This document shows positions 50,905 through 60,423 of a stretch of 64,000 bases of DNA, piece by piece. The DNA lies in contig NZ_CP046172.1 in NCBI RefSeq assembly GCF_011801145.1, positions 3,224,001 through 3,288,000 of the forward strand. Reading direction: 5' to 3'. The stretch's first letter is position 1. Every line of letters starts with the position of its first letter. This DNA comes from Nocardia arthritidis (GTDB lineage Bacteria > Actinomycetota > Actinomycetes > Mycobacteriales > Mycobacteriaceae). The position numbers were made by a program, and so were the translations under genes. The notes under the pieces are model-generated. The model was given only the letters and a program-made list of their open reading frames with translations. It ran no database searches and was not told the origin of the DNA.

Positions 50905-51819
50905 GTGATCGCGTTGTTCGCCCCAGGACAGGGCTCCCAGACTCCCGGCATGCTCACGCCGTGGCTCGAAGTTGCCGGTGCAAGTGATCGCCTCACCATC
51001 TGGTCGAAGGCCTCGGGCCTCGACCTGGTTCGCCTCGGCACCACGGCAACCGCCGAGGAGATCGTCGATACCGCCGTCACCCAGCCGCTGGTGGTCGCCG
51101 CCGCGCTGCTGGCGTACGCGGAAATCGGGCAGGATTCACTTCCTGCCGATACCATCGTCGCCGGACACTCGGTCGGCGAGTTCGCCGCCGCCGCGGTCGC
51201 CGGGGTCATCTCACCCGATGACGCGGTGGCACTGGCCGCGATCCGCGGCGCGGAGATGGCCAAGGCGTGCGCGCTGGAGCCGACCGGTATGTCCGCGGTG
51301 CTCGGTGGCGATGAGGCCACCGTGCTCGCCCGGCTCGACGAGCTCGGCCTCGTTCCGGCCAACCGCAACGCGGTGGGTCAGATCGTGGCGGCGGGCACCC
51401 TGGACGCCCTGGCGGAGCTGGCGGCGAACCCACCCGAGAAGGCCCGGGTTCGCGCGCTGTCTGTCGCGGGGGCTTTCCATACGGCGTTCATGGCTCCGGC
51501 CCGGGACGCTGTGGCGAGCGCCATAGCCAAGATCGTGCCCAACGAGCCGACCCGGACCCTGCTCTCGAATTTCGACGGCAAGCCGGTCGCCTCGGGCCAG
51601 GACGCGATCGATAAGCTCGCCGCCCAGGTCACACGCCCCGTGCGCTGGGACCTGTGCACCGAAACCGTGCGTGCCGCAGGGGTTTCGGGCGTAGCGGAGT
51701 TGCCGCCGGCGGGCACCCTCGTCGGTATCGCGAAACGGGAGTTGAAGGGCACGCCGACGCTGGCCCTGAAAACGCCGGAAGACCTCCCCGCGTTGGCCGG
51801 ACTCGGAATGTCCGGCTAG
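50905..51819 (+). CDS. fabD: Malonyl CoA-ACP transacylase
   Basis: A 304-aa acyltransferase. FAPGQGSQ, the GHSVGEFAAAAVAG nucleophile elbow, QIVAAG and GAFHTAFM with the catalytic His are present. Charges AcpM with malonate. GTG at 50905 gives the family N-terminus VIALFAPGQGSQT; upstream in-frame ATGs are not favoured. Confidence 0.94.
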   Translation: MIALFAPGQGSQTPGMLTPWLEVAGASDRLTIWSKASGLDLVRLGTTATAEEIVDTAVTQPLVVAAALLAYAEIGQDSLPADTIVAGHSVGEFAAAAVAGVISPDDAVALAAIRGAEMAKACALEPTGMSAVLGGDEATVLARLDELGLVPANRNAVGQIVAAGTLDALAELAANPPEKARVRALSVAGAFHTAFMAPARDAVASAIAKIVPNEPTRTLLSNFDGKPVASGQDAIDKLAAQVTRPVRWDLCTETVRAAGVSGVAELPPAGTLVGIAKRELKGTPTLALKTPEDLPALAGLGMSG

Positions 51820-51936
51820 CTTTTCCATCCGCGGCCATGCATCGGACGCATGGTTGTGACCGGACGGACGTAACAGCGTCCGTCTCAACCCGAAAAACAG
51901 TAGAGCCCTACACAGTAACAAGAAGGGAGCCACCAA

Positions 51937-52242
51937 GTGGCCGCTCTGACCCAGGAAGAAATCGTCGAGGAACTCGGCAAGATCATCGAAGAGGTTACGG
52001 GTATCGAACCCTCCGAGGTCACCATCGAGAAGTCCTTCGTCGATGACCTGGACATCGACTCGCTGTCCATGGTCGAGATCGCGGTGCAGACCGAGGACAA
52101 GTACGGCGTGAAGATCCCCGACGAGGATCTGGCCAGCCTGAAGACGGTCGGCGACGCGGTGGCGTACATCCAGAAGCTCGAGTCCGAGAACGCCGAGGCC
52201 GCCGAGGCGCTCAAGGCCAAGTTCCAGAACGAAGCCGAGTAG
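51937..52242 (+). CDS. acpM: Meromycolate-type acyl carrier protein
   Basis: A 101-aa ACP with pantetheine site [13 protein letters not shown] and an acidic C-terminal extension ([21 protein letters not shown]) as in mycobacterial AcpM. GTG start after AAGGGAG. Carries the growing chain in FAS-II. The 117-base gap from fabD has no obvious terminator. Confidence 0.93.
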   Translation: MAALTQEEIVEELGKIIEEVTGIEPSEVTIEKSFVDDLDIDSLSMVEIAVQTEDKYGVKIPDEDLASLKTVGDAVAYIQKLESENAEAAEALKAKFQNEAE

Positions 52243-52252
52243 GGCCGAACCT

Positions 52253-53503
52253 GTGACCACTCCTTCCACCTTGAACGGGAACTTCCCCAACGTCGTCGTA
52301 ACTAGCCTGGCGGCGACCACGTCGATCGCGGGTGACGTCGATGCGACGTGGAAGGGACTCCTCAACGGCGAGAGCGGGATCGAGGCTCTCGAGGATTCCT
52401 TCATCGAGGAATACAACCTTCCGGTCCGCATCGGCGGACACCTGAAGGTGAACCCGGACACACTGCTCGATCGAGTCGAGATCCGTCGCATGGCATATGT
52501 CGAGCGGCTGGCGATCGTGCTCGGACGTGAGGTGTGGAAGAACGCGGGCAGCCCGGAGGTCGACCCCGAACGTTTGGGTGTGGCCATCGGTACCGGGCTG
52601 GGCGGCGCCGACGCGCTGATCGATTCGGTCGACAAACTGAAGAACGGTGGCTATCGCAAGATTTCGCCGCTTGCTGTTCAGATGGTCATGCCGAACGGCC
52701 CGTCGGCCGTCGTCGGTCTCGAACTGAAGGCCCGGGCGGGAGTGGTCACTCCGGTCTCGGCATGCTCGTCCGGCTCCGAGGCCATCGCCAACGCCTGGCG
52801 AATGATCGTCATGGGTGACGCCGATATGGTCGTCACCGGTGGCGTCGAGGGCTACATCGATTCGATTCCGATCGCGGCCTTCTCGATGATGCGGGCGATG
52901 AGCACCCGCAACGACGACCCGAAGAGCGCGTCGCGCCCGTTCGACAAGGATCGGGACGGCTTCGTCTTCGGCGAGGCGGGTGCGCTCATGGTCATCGAGA
53001 CCGAGGAGCACGCCAAGGCGCGCGGTGCGACGATCCACGCGCGGCTGCTCGGTGCGGGCATCACCTCGGACGGATATCACCTTGTCGCGCCGGAGCCGTC
53101 GGGCGAGGGTGCGGCGCGGGCCATGACCAGGGCGATGCAGACCGCGGGTCTGACCAAGAAGGACATCACCCACATCAACGCGCACGCCACCGCGACGCCG
53201 ATCGGCGACACCGCGGAGGCGAACGCGATCAACAAGGCCGTCGGCAATCACGCGTCGATCTACGCGCCGAAGTCGGCGCTCGGCCATTCGATCGGCGCCG
53301 TCGGTGCGCTCGAATCGGTTCTCACCGTGCTCAGCATCCGGGACGGGATCGTCCCGCCGACGCTGAACCTGGAGAACCAGGATCCAGAGATCGATCTGGA
53401 CGTGGTTCACGGCGAGGCTCGCCGCCAGGAGATCGAGTACGCGATCAACAATTCCTTCGGGTTCGGTGGGCACAACGTCGCGCTTACCTTCGGTCGGGCT
53501 TAG
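52253..53503 (+). CDS. kasA: Beta-ketoacyl-ACP synthase (KasA)
   Basis: A 416-aa condensing enzyme. Active-site Cys in [14 protein letters not shown]; His in [15 protein letters not shown] and [14 protein letters not shown]-terminal [10 protein letters not shown]. Only one Kas gene is present, followed directly by the accD6 region, so kasB is absent. Elongates acyl-AcpM for mycolic acids. Confidence 0.94.
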   Translation: MTTPSTLNGNFPNVVVTSLAATTSIAGDVDATWKGLLNGESGIEALEDSFIEEYNLPVRIGGHLKVNPDTLLDRVEIRRMAYVERLAIVLGREVWKNAGSPEVDPERLGVAIGTGLGGADALIDSVDKLKNGGYRKISPLAVQMVMPNGPSAVVGLELKARAGVVTPVSACSSGSEAIANAWRMIVMGDADMVVTGGVEGYIDSIPIAAFSMMRAMSTRNDDPKSASRPFDKDRDGFVFGEAGALMVIETEEHAKARGATIHARLLGAGITSDGYHLVAPEPSGEGAARAMTRAMQTAGLTKKDITHINAHATATPIGDTAEANAINKAVGNHASIYAPKSALGHSIGAVGALESVLTVLSIRDGIVPPTLNLENQDPEIDLDVVHGEARRQEIEYAINNSFGFGGHNVALTFGRA

Positions 53504-53697
53504 GCCGTGTTTGATTCGGTCCACGCGGGAGCCCTACGTGGTTACGCAGGCTGCCGCCTCCGGGCTTGACCCGCGCGGACCGGGGCGACTCACCACAGAT
53601 CCGGGGTGGGGTCGGACGCCAAAGGCGTTCGGCCCCACCGGGATTAGACTTTCGCAGCCGCCGTTGCGGCCTACTCAGTGAGGATGGAGAAGACGCG
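53504..53697. promoter_or_regulatory. kasA-accD6 spacer with hairpin
   Basis: 194 bases at the place where kasB lies in mycobacteria. GGTGGGGTCGGACGCC-AAA-GGCGTTCGGCCCCACC (53605-53639) is a stem with two G-T pairs. No T-run, so it is more likely an attenuator, processing signal or weak terminator. No kasB remnant is visible. Confidence 0.5.
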
Positions 53698-55131
53698 ATG
53701 ACGATCATTGCTCCCGCGTTTCATGCCGAAACTGCGACCGACCCGCGCGATCCACTCGGCCGGCTGCAGCGCTTCTTCGATCCCGGCACTGTTCTTCCGC
53801 TGCACCCCCGCGACAAGTCCGGTGTGCTGGCCGCCGTCGGCGAGGTGGACGGTGTGCGCACCGTCGCCTACTGCTCCGACGCCACCGTGATGGGCGGCGC
53901 TATGGGCGTCGAGGGTTGTAAGCACATCGTCGACGCCATCGACACCGCCATCGATTCCGGTATTCCGGTGGTCGGCATCTGGCATTCGGGTGGCGCCCGG
54001 CTCGCCGAGGGTGTCGAGGCCCTGCACGCGGTCGGCCTGGTATTCGAGGCGATGGTTCGCGCCTCCGGGCTGGTCCCGCAGATTTCCGTGGTGCTAGGTT
54101 TCGCCGCGGGTGGCGCCGCGTACGGTCCCGCGCTGACCGACATCGTGATCATGGCCCCGGAGGGCCGGGTCTTCGTGACCGGTCCGGACGTGGTGCGCTC
54201 GGTGACCGGTGAGAACGTCGATATGGAGACCCTCGGCGGCCCGGTCACGCACGGCAAGAAGTCGGGCGTATGCCATATCGTCGCCGACGACGAGGCCGAT
54301 GCCGTACACCGCGCGCGTCGGCTGGTCTCGATGTTCGCCGAGCAGGGTGAATTCGACCTGGTGGCCGCCGAACACGGCGATGTCGACCTGAAGGCGATGC
54401 TGCCCGCCTCGGCCAAGCGCGCATACGACGTGAAGCCGATCGTGCACGAACTGCTCGACAACGTCGACGGCGAATCCACCTTCGAGGAGATGCAGGGCGG
54501 ATACGCGCGCTCGATGGTGACCGGTCTCGGTCGCCTCGCCGGGCGCACCGTCGGTGTCCTCGCCAACAACCCGCTGCGGCTCGGCGGCTGCCTGAACTCC
54601 GAAAGTGCCGAGAAGGCAGCGCGTTTCGTGCGGCTGTGCAATTCGTTCGGCATCCCGCTGGTGGTGATCACCGACGTGCCCGGCTATCTGCCCGGTGTCG
54701 GCCAGGAGTGGGAGGGCGTTGTGCGCCGCGGCGCGAAGCTGCTGCACGCCTTTGCCGAGGCCCGCGTCCCGCGCGTCACCCTGGTGACCCGCAAGATCTA
54801 CGGTGGCGCGTACATCGCGATGAACGCCCGCTCGCTCGGCGCGACCGCGGTGTACGCGTGGCCGGGTTCGGAGGTCGCGGTGATGGGCGCCAAGGCCGCG
54901 GTCGGCATTCTGCACAAGAAGGCACTGGCCGCCGCGCCGGAGGAGGAGCGGGAGGCGCTGCACGAGCGGTTGACCGCCGAGCACGAGCGCATCGCGGGCG
55001 GTGTCGAGCGGGCCATCGCGATCGGCGTCGTCGACGAGGTGATCGATCCGGCGAAGACGCGGTCCACCATCGCCGCCGCCCTGGCCGCCGCGCCCGCGCG
55101 CGCCAGCCACAACAAGAACATTCCGCTGTAG
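53698..55131 (+). CDS. accD6: Acyl-CoA carboxylase carboxyltransferase subunit
   Basis: A 477-aa CT-beta protein. GIWHSGGARLAEGVEALHAVG, VLGFAAGGAAYGPALTD and later DVPGYLPGVGQEWEGVVRRGAKLL, VTRKIYGGAYIAMN are carboxyltransferase signatures. Makes malonyl-CoA with an AccA subunit elsewhere. ATG at 53698 with GGATGGAG upstream. Confidence 0.93.
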   Translation: MTIIAPAFHAETATDPRDPLGRLQRFFDPGTVLPLHPRDKSGVLAAVGEVDGVRTVAYCSDATVMGGAMGVEGCKHIVDAIDTAIDSGIPVVGIWHSGGARLAEGVEALHAVGLVFEAMVRASGLVPQISVVLGFAAGGAAYGPALTDIVIMAPEGRVFVTGPDVVRSVTGENVDMETLGGPVTHGKKSGVCHIVADDEADAVHRARRLVSMFAEQGEFDLVAAEHGDVDLKAMLPASAKRAYDVKPIVHELLDNVDGESTFEEMQGGYARSMVTGLGRLAGRTVGVLANNPLRLGGCLNSESAEKAARFVRLCNSFGIPLVVITDVPGYLPGVGQEWEGVVRRGAKLLHAFAEARVPRVTLVTRKIYGGAYIAMNARSLGATAVYAWPGSEVAVMGAKAAVGILHKKALAAAPEEEREALHERLTAEHERIAGGVERAIAIGVVDEVIDPAKTRSTIAAALAAAPARASHNKNIPL

Positions 55132-55142
55132 GGCTCGGCGGG

Positions 55143-55183
55143 AACGAAGTGGGCCCCGGGTACTCTCCGGGGCCCACTTCGTT
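55143..55183. terminator. Strong hairpin terminator after accD6
   Basis: AACGAAGTGGGCCCCGG (55143-55159) and its exact complement (55167-55183) form a 17-bp stem with a 7-base loop. It separates the FAS-II operon from the converging SanA/YdcF gene and can act for both strands. Confidence 0.8.
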
Positions 55184-55201
55184 ATTCGGTAGGACTGGGC
55201 G

Positions 55202-55912
55202 TCAAGGCGTCGCGTTGATCGCGTCGCGGACGGTGGTCTCCTGGCGGCCGAGGAATTTCGGATCCGGATGGATCACCATGTCGAAGACCGCCTTGGTCGC
55301 CGCCAATTGGTCACGCAGCCAACACTTTTCGTAGGTGAAGTTATGTGGTTGGGTGTCGTCGCCGACGCCGGTGGTTTCGATGCCGGCATTCCGGCAGAGC
55401 GCGACGGTTCTGGGCAGGCTGAAGTCCTGGGTCACCACGATCGCCTGCCGGACGCCGAAGATCCGGTGGGCGCGTTCGCACGACTCATAGGTGCTGAAAC
55501 CCGCGTAGTCCAGGGCTATCTTGTTGGCGGGCACGCCTTTTCGCACCAGGTATCCGCGCATCGCGGACGGCTCGTCATAGGTGCTGGTGCCGTTGTCGCC
55601 GGTCAGCAGCAGCGCCCGCACCTTGCCCGCCTCCAGTAGACGGCGGCCGAGGTCCAGCCGGGCCGCCAGATAGGGGGAGGGCTGACCGTTGCCGTAGACC
55701 TGCGCGCCGGGAATCAGCGCCACCTCGGCGGCGGGGACGTTGTCGAGCGAATATTCGGCGTCGCTCGCCTGATGACGCACCCACGCGATCGAGCCGAATC
55801 CGACGAGTGCGGCCGCGGCGATCGCGAAGACGGCCAGCCGAAGAACAGTGCGCAGTCGAAGCCAGGTCCGGATCCGCCCCCGACTTCGTGCCATGAGGTC
55901 ACGAAATCCCAT
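55202..55912 (-). CDS. SanA/YdcF-family (DUF218) membrane protein
   Basis: A 236-aa protein with one N-terminal membrane span (LRLAVFAIAAAALVGFGSIAWV) and a DUF218 domain: AEVALIPGAQVYGNGQPSPYLAARLDLGRRLLEAGKVRALLLTGDNG, AMRGYLVRKGVPANKIALDYAGFSTYESCERA. E. coli SanA confers vancomycin tolerance; a role in envelope integrity is possible. ATG at 55912; no strong ribosome site. Divergent from the methyltransferase gene. Confidence 0.82.
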   Translation of the reverse strand: MGFRDLMARSRGRIRTWLRLRTVLRLAVFAIAAAALVGFGSIAWVRHQASDAEYSLDNVPAAEVALIPGAQVYGNGQPSPYLAARLDLGRRLLEAGKVRALLLTGDNGTSTYDEPSAMRGYLVRKGVPANKIALDYAGFSTYESCERAHRIFGVRQAIVVTQDFSLPRTVALCRNAGIETTGVGDDTQPHNFTYEKCWLRDQLAATKAVFDMVIHPDPKFLGRQETTVRDAINATP

Positions 55913-55948
55913 ACGACGAGTGTGCCAGCTATCGCTGGACGGCGATAC

Positions 55949-55970
55949 AAACAGAATATACATTCTGTTT
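55949..55970. promoter_or_regulatory. Palindromic TetR-type operator
   Basis: AAACAGAAT-ATAC-ATTCTGTTT is a perfect 9+9 palindrome. It ends directly before the GTG start region of the methyltransferase gene and lies 36 bases before the divergent start, so it covers both promoters. The TetR protein at 56831 is the likely binder. Confidence 0.8.
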
Positions 55971-55973
55971 GTG

Positions 55974-56843
55974 GTGAGTTTCACGGCACAGACCATGGCA
56001 TTCCAGCGGGCGCTGGAATCCGCGCGGCCCACCGAATCCCGGCTCTTCACCGATCCTTTGGCCACGCGGTTCCTGTCCCCGCCGTTGCGAGCGCTGGCCG
56101 GGATGGCCCGGATCCCGGTGGCGGGTTCTCTGGTGGCGCGGCTGTACGACCTGGCCTTTCCCGGTCCGCGACCATCGGCGGTGGCGCGGACGCGGTTGAT
56201 CGATGACACGATCGTCGAACTGGTCGCGGGCGGCGTGCGCGATATCGTGGTGCTGGGCGCCGGATTCGACAGCAGGCCTTGGCGATTGCCGGAACTGCGT
56301 GGGGCGCGGATCGTCGAGGTCGATCGGGCGGGCACACAGGCCGTGAAGGCGGCGGCCGTGCGCGCGGCGGGCGTCGACACCGGGCGCGTCGGATTCCTGC
56401 CGGTGGATTTCGAAACCGATGATCTGGCAACGGCATTGCGCGCGGGCGGCGTCGGCGAGCGGCGCACGCTGTTCGTGTGGGAGGGCGTCACCAACTATTT
56501 GACCGCGGCCGCGGTGGACCGGACGCTCGCCGTGCTGCGCCGGGTCGGCGGGCCGGACGGCATGCTGGTGTTCACCTATGTGCACGCCGGTGTAATCGAC
56601 GGCACCGCAACGTTTCCCGAGGCCGAGCGGTGGCTGCGCGGCGTCGCGCGGGTCGGCGAGCCATGGACGTTCGGCCTGGACCCGGACCGGCTCGGCGCAT
56701 TCCTGGCCGCCCGCGGATACGAGCTGATATGGGAGCAGTCGACGGCCGCGGCCGGAGATCGGTACTTTCGCCCGCGCGGTCGCGCCGACCGCGCCTCCGA
56801 GCTGTACCGGGTGGCGCTGGCGCGGATCGCATGCCCCGCCTGA
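55974..56843 (+). CDS. Class I SAM-dependent methyltransferase (TIGR00027-like)
   Basis: A 289-aa methyltransferase of the mycobacterial S-adenosylmethionine-dependent family (PPM/LCMT-like). RPTESRLFTDPLATRFL, VVLGAGFDSRPWRLPEL (SAM motif), VEVDRAGTQAVK and FVWEGVTNYL are typical. Starts GTG 55971 or 55974 right at the operator, so the mRNA may be leaderless or the true start slightly different. Overlaps the TetR gene by 13 bases. Confidence 0.85.
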   Translation: MSFTAQTMAFQRALESARPTESRLFTDPLATRFLSPPLRALAGMARIPVAGSLVARLYDLAFPGPRPSAVARTRLIDDTIVELVAGGVRDIVVLGAGFDSRPWRLPELRGARIVEVDRAGTQAVKAAAVRAAGVDTGRVGFLPVDFETDDLATALRAGGVGERRTLFVWEGVTNYLTAAAVDRTLAVLRRVGGPDGMLVFTYVHAGVIDGTATFPEAERWLRGVARVGEPWTFGLDPDRLGAFLAARGYELIWEQSTAAAGDRYFRPRGRADRASELYRVALARIACPA

Positions 56844-57439
56844 CGCCCGCGACAGAACGGGAGCGGCGCCGCCGCATCATCGACGCGGCCCTCGACTGTT
56901 TCGCCGAACGCGGGCTGCACGCGACCACCATGCAGGACATCTGCCGCCGATCCGGGCTGAGTCCGGGCGCGGTCTACTGCTGGTACCCGAGCAAGGAGGC
57001 GATCATCGATGCGGTCGCCGACGAACGGCATCGGCACGAACGCGAACTGCTGGAGACCGCGCTGCGGGCGGCCGATCCGCGCACCGCGCTGCGCACCTTC
57101 CTCGACGCCTATTTCGACTGGCTCGCCGATCCGGCCGAACAGCGACGGCGGCGGGTCAGCGTGCTGGTGTGGGCGGAATCGCTGGTGAACGAGCGGATGC
57201 GGCCCGGCGTAGACGAGGGCATCGCGCAGCGCACCATGGCGCTCGACGCGATCCGGTCCGGTCAGGCGGCGGGTGTGATAACCGGCCGGGCCGACGCCGA
57301 CGCGATCACCCGCATCGCCCTGGCCCTCATCCAGGGCTTCATCCTGCAGCAGGCGTGGGAACCGGATATCGATATCGCCGGATACCGTCGCGCCCTCGAT
57401 CTGGTTGTCGAAGCTGTCGCGCCGGCTGCCGGACAGTAG
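56831..57439 (+). CDS. TetR/AcrR-family regulator
   Basis: A 202-aa TetR protein: RRRIIDAALDCFAERGLHATTMQDICRRSGLSPGAVYCWYPSKEAIIDAV. The C-terminus (IARVALALIQGFILQQAW-like) fits TetR ligand domains. ATG overlaps the methyltransferase end, so the two are coupled, and autoregulation through the palindrome at 55949 is likely. Confidence 0.86.
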   Translation: MPRLTPATERERRRRIIDAALDCFAERGLHATTMQDICRRSGLSPGAVYCWYPSKEAIIDAVADERHRHERELLETALRAADPRTALRTFLDAYFDWLADPAEQRRRRVSVLVWAESLVNERMRPGVDEGIAQRTMALDAIRSGQAAGVITGRADADAITRIALALIQGFILQQAWEPDIDIAGYRRALDLVVEAVAPAAGQ

Positions 57440-57475
57440 TCGGCAGTGGTTGCGCGGATCGGTCGTTTGCCCGGC

Positions 57476-57838
57476 TCAGATCGTGATGACATTGACGGCG
57501 AGGCTGACGAGAACCGCGATGGCGCGGGTTTGGTTGTAGCGGTGTAGATCTCGTGGTGGCCGCAGCGCGGCGTACAGCGAGAGCAGGACATAGGTGAGTA
57601 CCGGGGCGAGCCAGTCGTTGGCGGAGAAGCCGGGTAGGCCGTCGGTATTGAGCTGGGGCAGGTTGGCGCTGGTGCGCCACAGCCAGGTGGCCGCCCCGGT
57701 GACGATGGTGACACCGACTGTATCGATCCATTCCGCACGGCCCAACCGCCAGACAGCGAAGGGTGCGGTGATCGCGGCGGTGACAACGGCCGTGAACAGG
57801 ATGTGGGCGTGGCTGAAGACCGGGTCGGTTGCGCTCAT
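57476..57838 (-). CDS. Four-span small membrane protein
   Basis: A 120-aa protein with about four hydrophobic segments (HILFTAVVTAAITAPFAVW, TVGVTIVTGAATWLW, WLAPVLTYVLLSLYAAL, AIAVLVSLAVNVITI). Not recognised. Convergent with the TetR gene, 37 bases apart. Confidence 0.65.
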   Translation of the reverse strand: MSATDPVFSHAHILFTAVVTAAITAPFAVWRLGRAEWIDTVGVTIVTGAATWLWRTSANLPQLNTDGLPGFSANDWLAPVLTYVLLSLYAALRPPRDLHRYNQTRAIAVLVSLAVNVITI

Positions 57839-57947
57839 CGCGGATCCTAGGTGGGCTGAGGCGAGGTTGGTGGCGTCCGGAGTCGCCCACAGTATTCTCC
57901 GGCCGCGTCGTAACGCGGAATAGGGGGCGGCCCGGCAGAATCCAGGG

Positions 57948-60422
57948 ATGGCATCCGAGGCCTCGGGCGGGCGGGACCGGAAGCGGCACGGTCGGCATTA
58001 CACGCCGCCCGCGCTTGCGCGGTTCCTGGCGCGGCGGTTGCTTGCGCATATTCCGGTGTTCGACCCGCGGCGGGCCGATGCGCTACGGGTGCTCGATCCG
58101 GCATGCGGTGATGGGGAACTGCTGCTCGCGGTGTGCGCGGAGGCGGCGGCCCGGCTGCCCCGGCTGCGGCTGGAATTGCTGGGCTGCGATCTCGATCCGG
58201 CGGCGGTCGCGGTCGCGCGGGCCCGTGCGGCCGAGGCTGGGATCGAAATCGATTGGCATACAGGTGATTTCCTGCTCGACTCAGCGGATCTCGCGGACGG
58301 CTCGTTCGATGCGATCATCACCAACCCGCCGTATGTCCGCACCCAGCAGCTGGGTGGCGCGACCGCGCAGTTGCTGGCCAAGCGCTTCGGGCTGCGCGGC
58401 CGGATCGATCTGACCCACCCGTTCGTCGCGACCATTCCCCGGCTGCTCGAACCGGGCGGTGTGCTCGGATTGCTTTGCGCCAACCGGTTTCTCACGACCA
58501 GGGCCGGTGCCAATATTCGCAGGCTGCTGCTCACCGAATTGGCGCCGGTCGAACTGTACGACCTCGGCGACACCAAACTGTTCGATGCGGCGGTGCTGCC
58601 AGCCGTGACCATCGCGACGCGCGGCGAGGTCACTCGCGCCTGCCGCTACGTCTCGGCATACGAGATTCCGGCTACCGGCAACGCCTGCGCGGCAGACCTT
58701 TTCGAGGCATTGGTTGCCGAGAGCAGCGGTGTCGTCGCGCACAACGGCCGGGTCTTCGCAGTTGAGGTCGGCCTGCTGGCCACCGGCGAGCTCGGGCGGA
58801 TGAACGCTGCTGCTACGACCGATCTGACGTCTGCACAGTCTTGTTCGCAGGGCGGCGATGGGAATCTGCCCGCGACAACCGATTCGAGCGAGTCGCACGA
58901 TAATGCCGCTGCCACAGGAGCTTCCGCCGGATTCACGGTGCCAGGGAGCGCGGCAGCCGAGCCGACCGGTGGCGCTGATGCGCTGGATTCGGCGGATCCG
59001 CGCGACGAAGCCGCTGGCACAGCGTTTTCGGCGATAGGGGCTAGGGCAGTGCCCGGGTGCGCGGCAGCATCGGCTGGCCGCGCCGACGCGGCAGTGTCGG
59101 CGGAGTCGGGCGGCACCGCTACCACCGGAGGTGCCGCGCCAGGGTCGATGGCGGGACCTGGGTCGATGGCCGGACCGGGGGCGATGGCCGGGCTGGGGAG
59201 TGTGACCCCGTCGGCTGGCCGCATGGATACGTTGGGAGCGGCTCGTCCGACCGACACTGCCGCTGCCGCAGGAGCTTCCGCCGGACTCGCGGTGCCGGGG
59301 AGCGCGGCAGAGCCGATCGGTGGCGCTGATGCGCTGGGTGCGGCGGATCCGGGCGACGAAGCCACTGCCGCAGCGTTTTCGGCGACAGAGTATAGGGCAG
59401 TGCCCGGATGCGTGGCAGCATCGGCTGGCCGCGCCGACGCGGCAGTGTCGGTGGAGTCGGGCGGCGTCGCTACCACCGGGGCTGCTGATGCACTGGATTC
59501 GGCGGATCCGAGCGATGAAGTCTCTGCCGCAGTGGTTTCCGGTCGTGGGCTCGTGCGGCCGGTTGATGCGTTGCTTCCCGCGGTTATGCGGGCCGGGGGT
59601 GAGGGGGCTTGGCGGATGTCGCGGCCGGAGGTGGATGCGTGGCTTGGGCGGATAGGTGCGCGGACGTGGCGGACGTTCGGGGAGGTGGGGCGGATTCGGG
59701 TGGGGATCAAGACGACCGCGGATCGGGTGTTCATCTCGGATCGGTGGGGGGAGCGGGTGCCGCGGCCGGAGGCCGCGCTACTGCTGGCGCTGATAACCCA
59801 CGACGATGTGGCGGCGTGGCGGGTGCGCCGGGCCGGTGACACCAGGGTGCTGTATCCGTACGATACGGCGCGGCCGGTGCGCACGCCGATCGATCTGGCG
59901 GAATTCCCTTGTGCGGCAGAGTATTTGCGGACCCACAAGGATACGTTGGCGGCCCGCGGCTATGTGATCGCCGGCGGGCGGGAGTGGTTCGAGATCTGGG
60001 TGCCGCAGCGTCCGCATCTGTGGCGGGCGCCGAAGGTGGTGTTCCCGGATATCAGCGATCGGCCGCGGTTCGCGCTGGACCGTTCCGGTGCGGTGGTGAA
60101 TGGGGACTGCTACTGGATATCGCTGACCGATCTGGCGCAGGCGGGCGATGCGGAACGGCTCGCGTATCTGCTGATGGGCGTGGCGAATTCGGCGCTCGGG
60201 CTGCGGTTCTACGACGCGGTGTGCGGCAACCGCCTCTATTCGGGGCGGCGCAGATGGATCACGCAATACGTTTCCCGGTTGCCGCTGCCGGATCCGGCGG
60301 CGTCGGCCGCGGCGGAAATCATCGCCCTCGCAAGGGATCTCGCCGATGGTTCGGCAGCGCCGGACGCGGACGCGCTCGGCGAACTCGACGAGCGGGTGTC
60401 GGCCGCCTTCGGTCTACGGTGA
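57948..60422 (+). CDS. Type IIG-like N6-adenine DNA methyltransferase with duplicated insert
   Basis: An 824-aa protein. Residues ~15-240 form an Eco57I-like adenine MTase (RHYTPPALARFL, VLDPACGDGELLLAV, NPPYVRTQQ at ~125-133). Residues ~300-530 are Ala/Gly-rich low complexity built from two ~78-residue repeats (ASAGFTVPGSAA..., SAGRADAAVS...). Residues ~540-824 look like a target-recognition domain (TKDTLAARGYVI, SLTDLAQAGDAERLAYLLMGVANSALGLRFY). No endonuclease motif is seen. It may be an orphan MTase. Confidence 0.8.
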   Translation: MASEASGGRDRKRHGRHYTPPALARFLARRLLAHIPVFDPRRADALRVLDPACGDGELLLAVCAEAAARLPRLRLELLGCDLDPAAVAVARARAAEAGIEIDWHTGDFLLDSADLADGSFDAIITNPPYVRTQQLGGATAQLLAKRFGLRGRIDLTHPFVATIPRLLEPGGVLGLLCANRFLTTRAGANIRRLLLTELAPVELYDLGDTKLFDAAVLPAVTIATRGEVTRACRYVSAYEIPATGNACAADLFEALVAESSGVVAHNGRVFAVEVGLLATGELGRMNAAATTDLTSAQSCSQGGDGNLPATTDSSESHDNAAATGASAGFTVPGSAAAEPTGGADALDSADPRDEAAGTAFSAIGARAVPGCAAASAGRADAAVSAESGGTATTGGAAPGSMAGPGSMAGPGAMAGLGSVTPSAGRMDTLGAARPTDTAAAAGASAGLAVPGSAAEPIGGADALGAADPGDEATAAAFSATEYRAVPGCVAASAGRADAAVSVESGGVATTGAADALDSADPSDEVSAAVVSGRGLVRPVDALLPAVMRAGGEGAWRMSRPEVDAWLGRIGARTWRTFGEVGRIRVGIKTTADRVFISDRWGERVPRPEAALLLALITHDDVAAWRVRRAGDTRVLYPYDTARPVRTPIDLAEFPCAAEYLRTHKDTLAARGYVIAGGREWFEIWVPQRPHLWRAPKVVFPDISDRPRFALDRSGAVVNGDCYWISLTDLAQAGDAERLAYLLMGVANSALGLRFYDAVCGNRLYSGRRRWITQYVSRLPLPDPAASAAAEIIALARDLADGSAAPDADALGELDERVSAAFGLR
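58904..59480 (+). repeat. Two ~225-bp direct repeats (352-bp period) inside the DNA methylase gene
   Basis: Copy 1 about 58904-59130 and copy 2 about 59256-59480 are near-identical, e.g. AGCATCGGCTGGCCGCGCCG is in both. Between them lies a spacer with GGGTCGATGGC-type triplets (PGSMAGPGSMAGPGAMAG). A further partial copy (CTGGATTCGGCGGATCC) follows at about 59490. Confidence 0.75.
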
Positions 60423-60423
60423 A

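Noticed and set aside
53504..53697. kasB pseudogene between kasA and accD6
   Set aside because: The spacer is only 194 bases and shows no condensing-enzyme motif in any frame.
58904..59480. CRISPR-like or VNTR array
   Set aside because: Repeats are long, few and lie in frame inside one coding region; no spacer structure.
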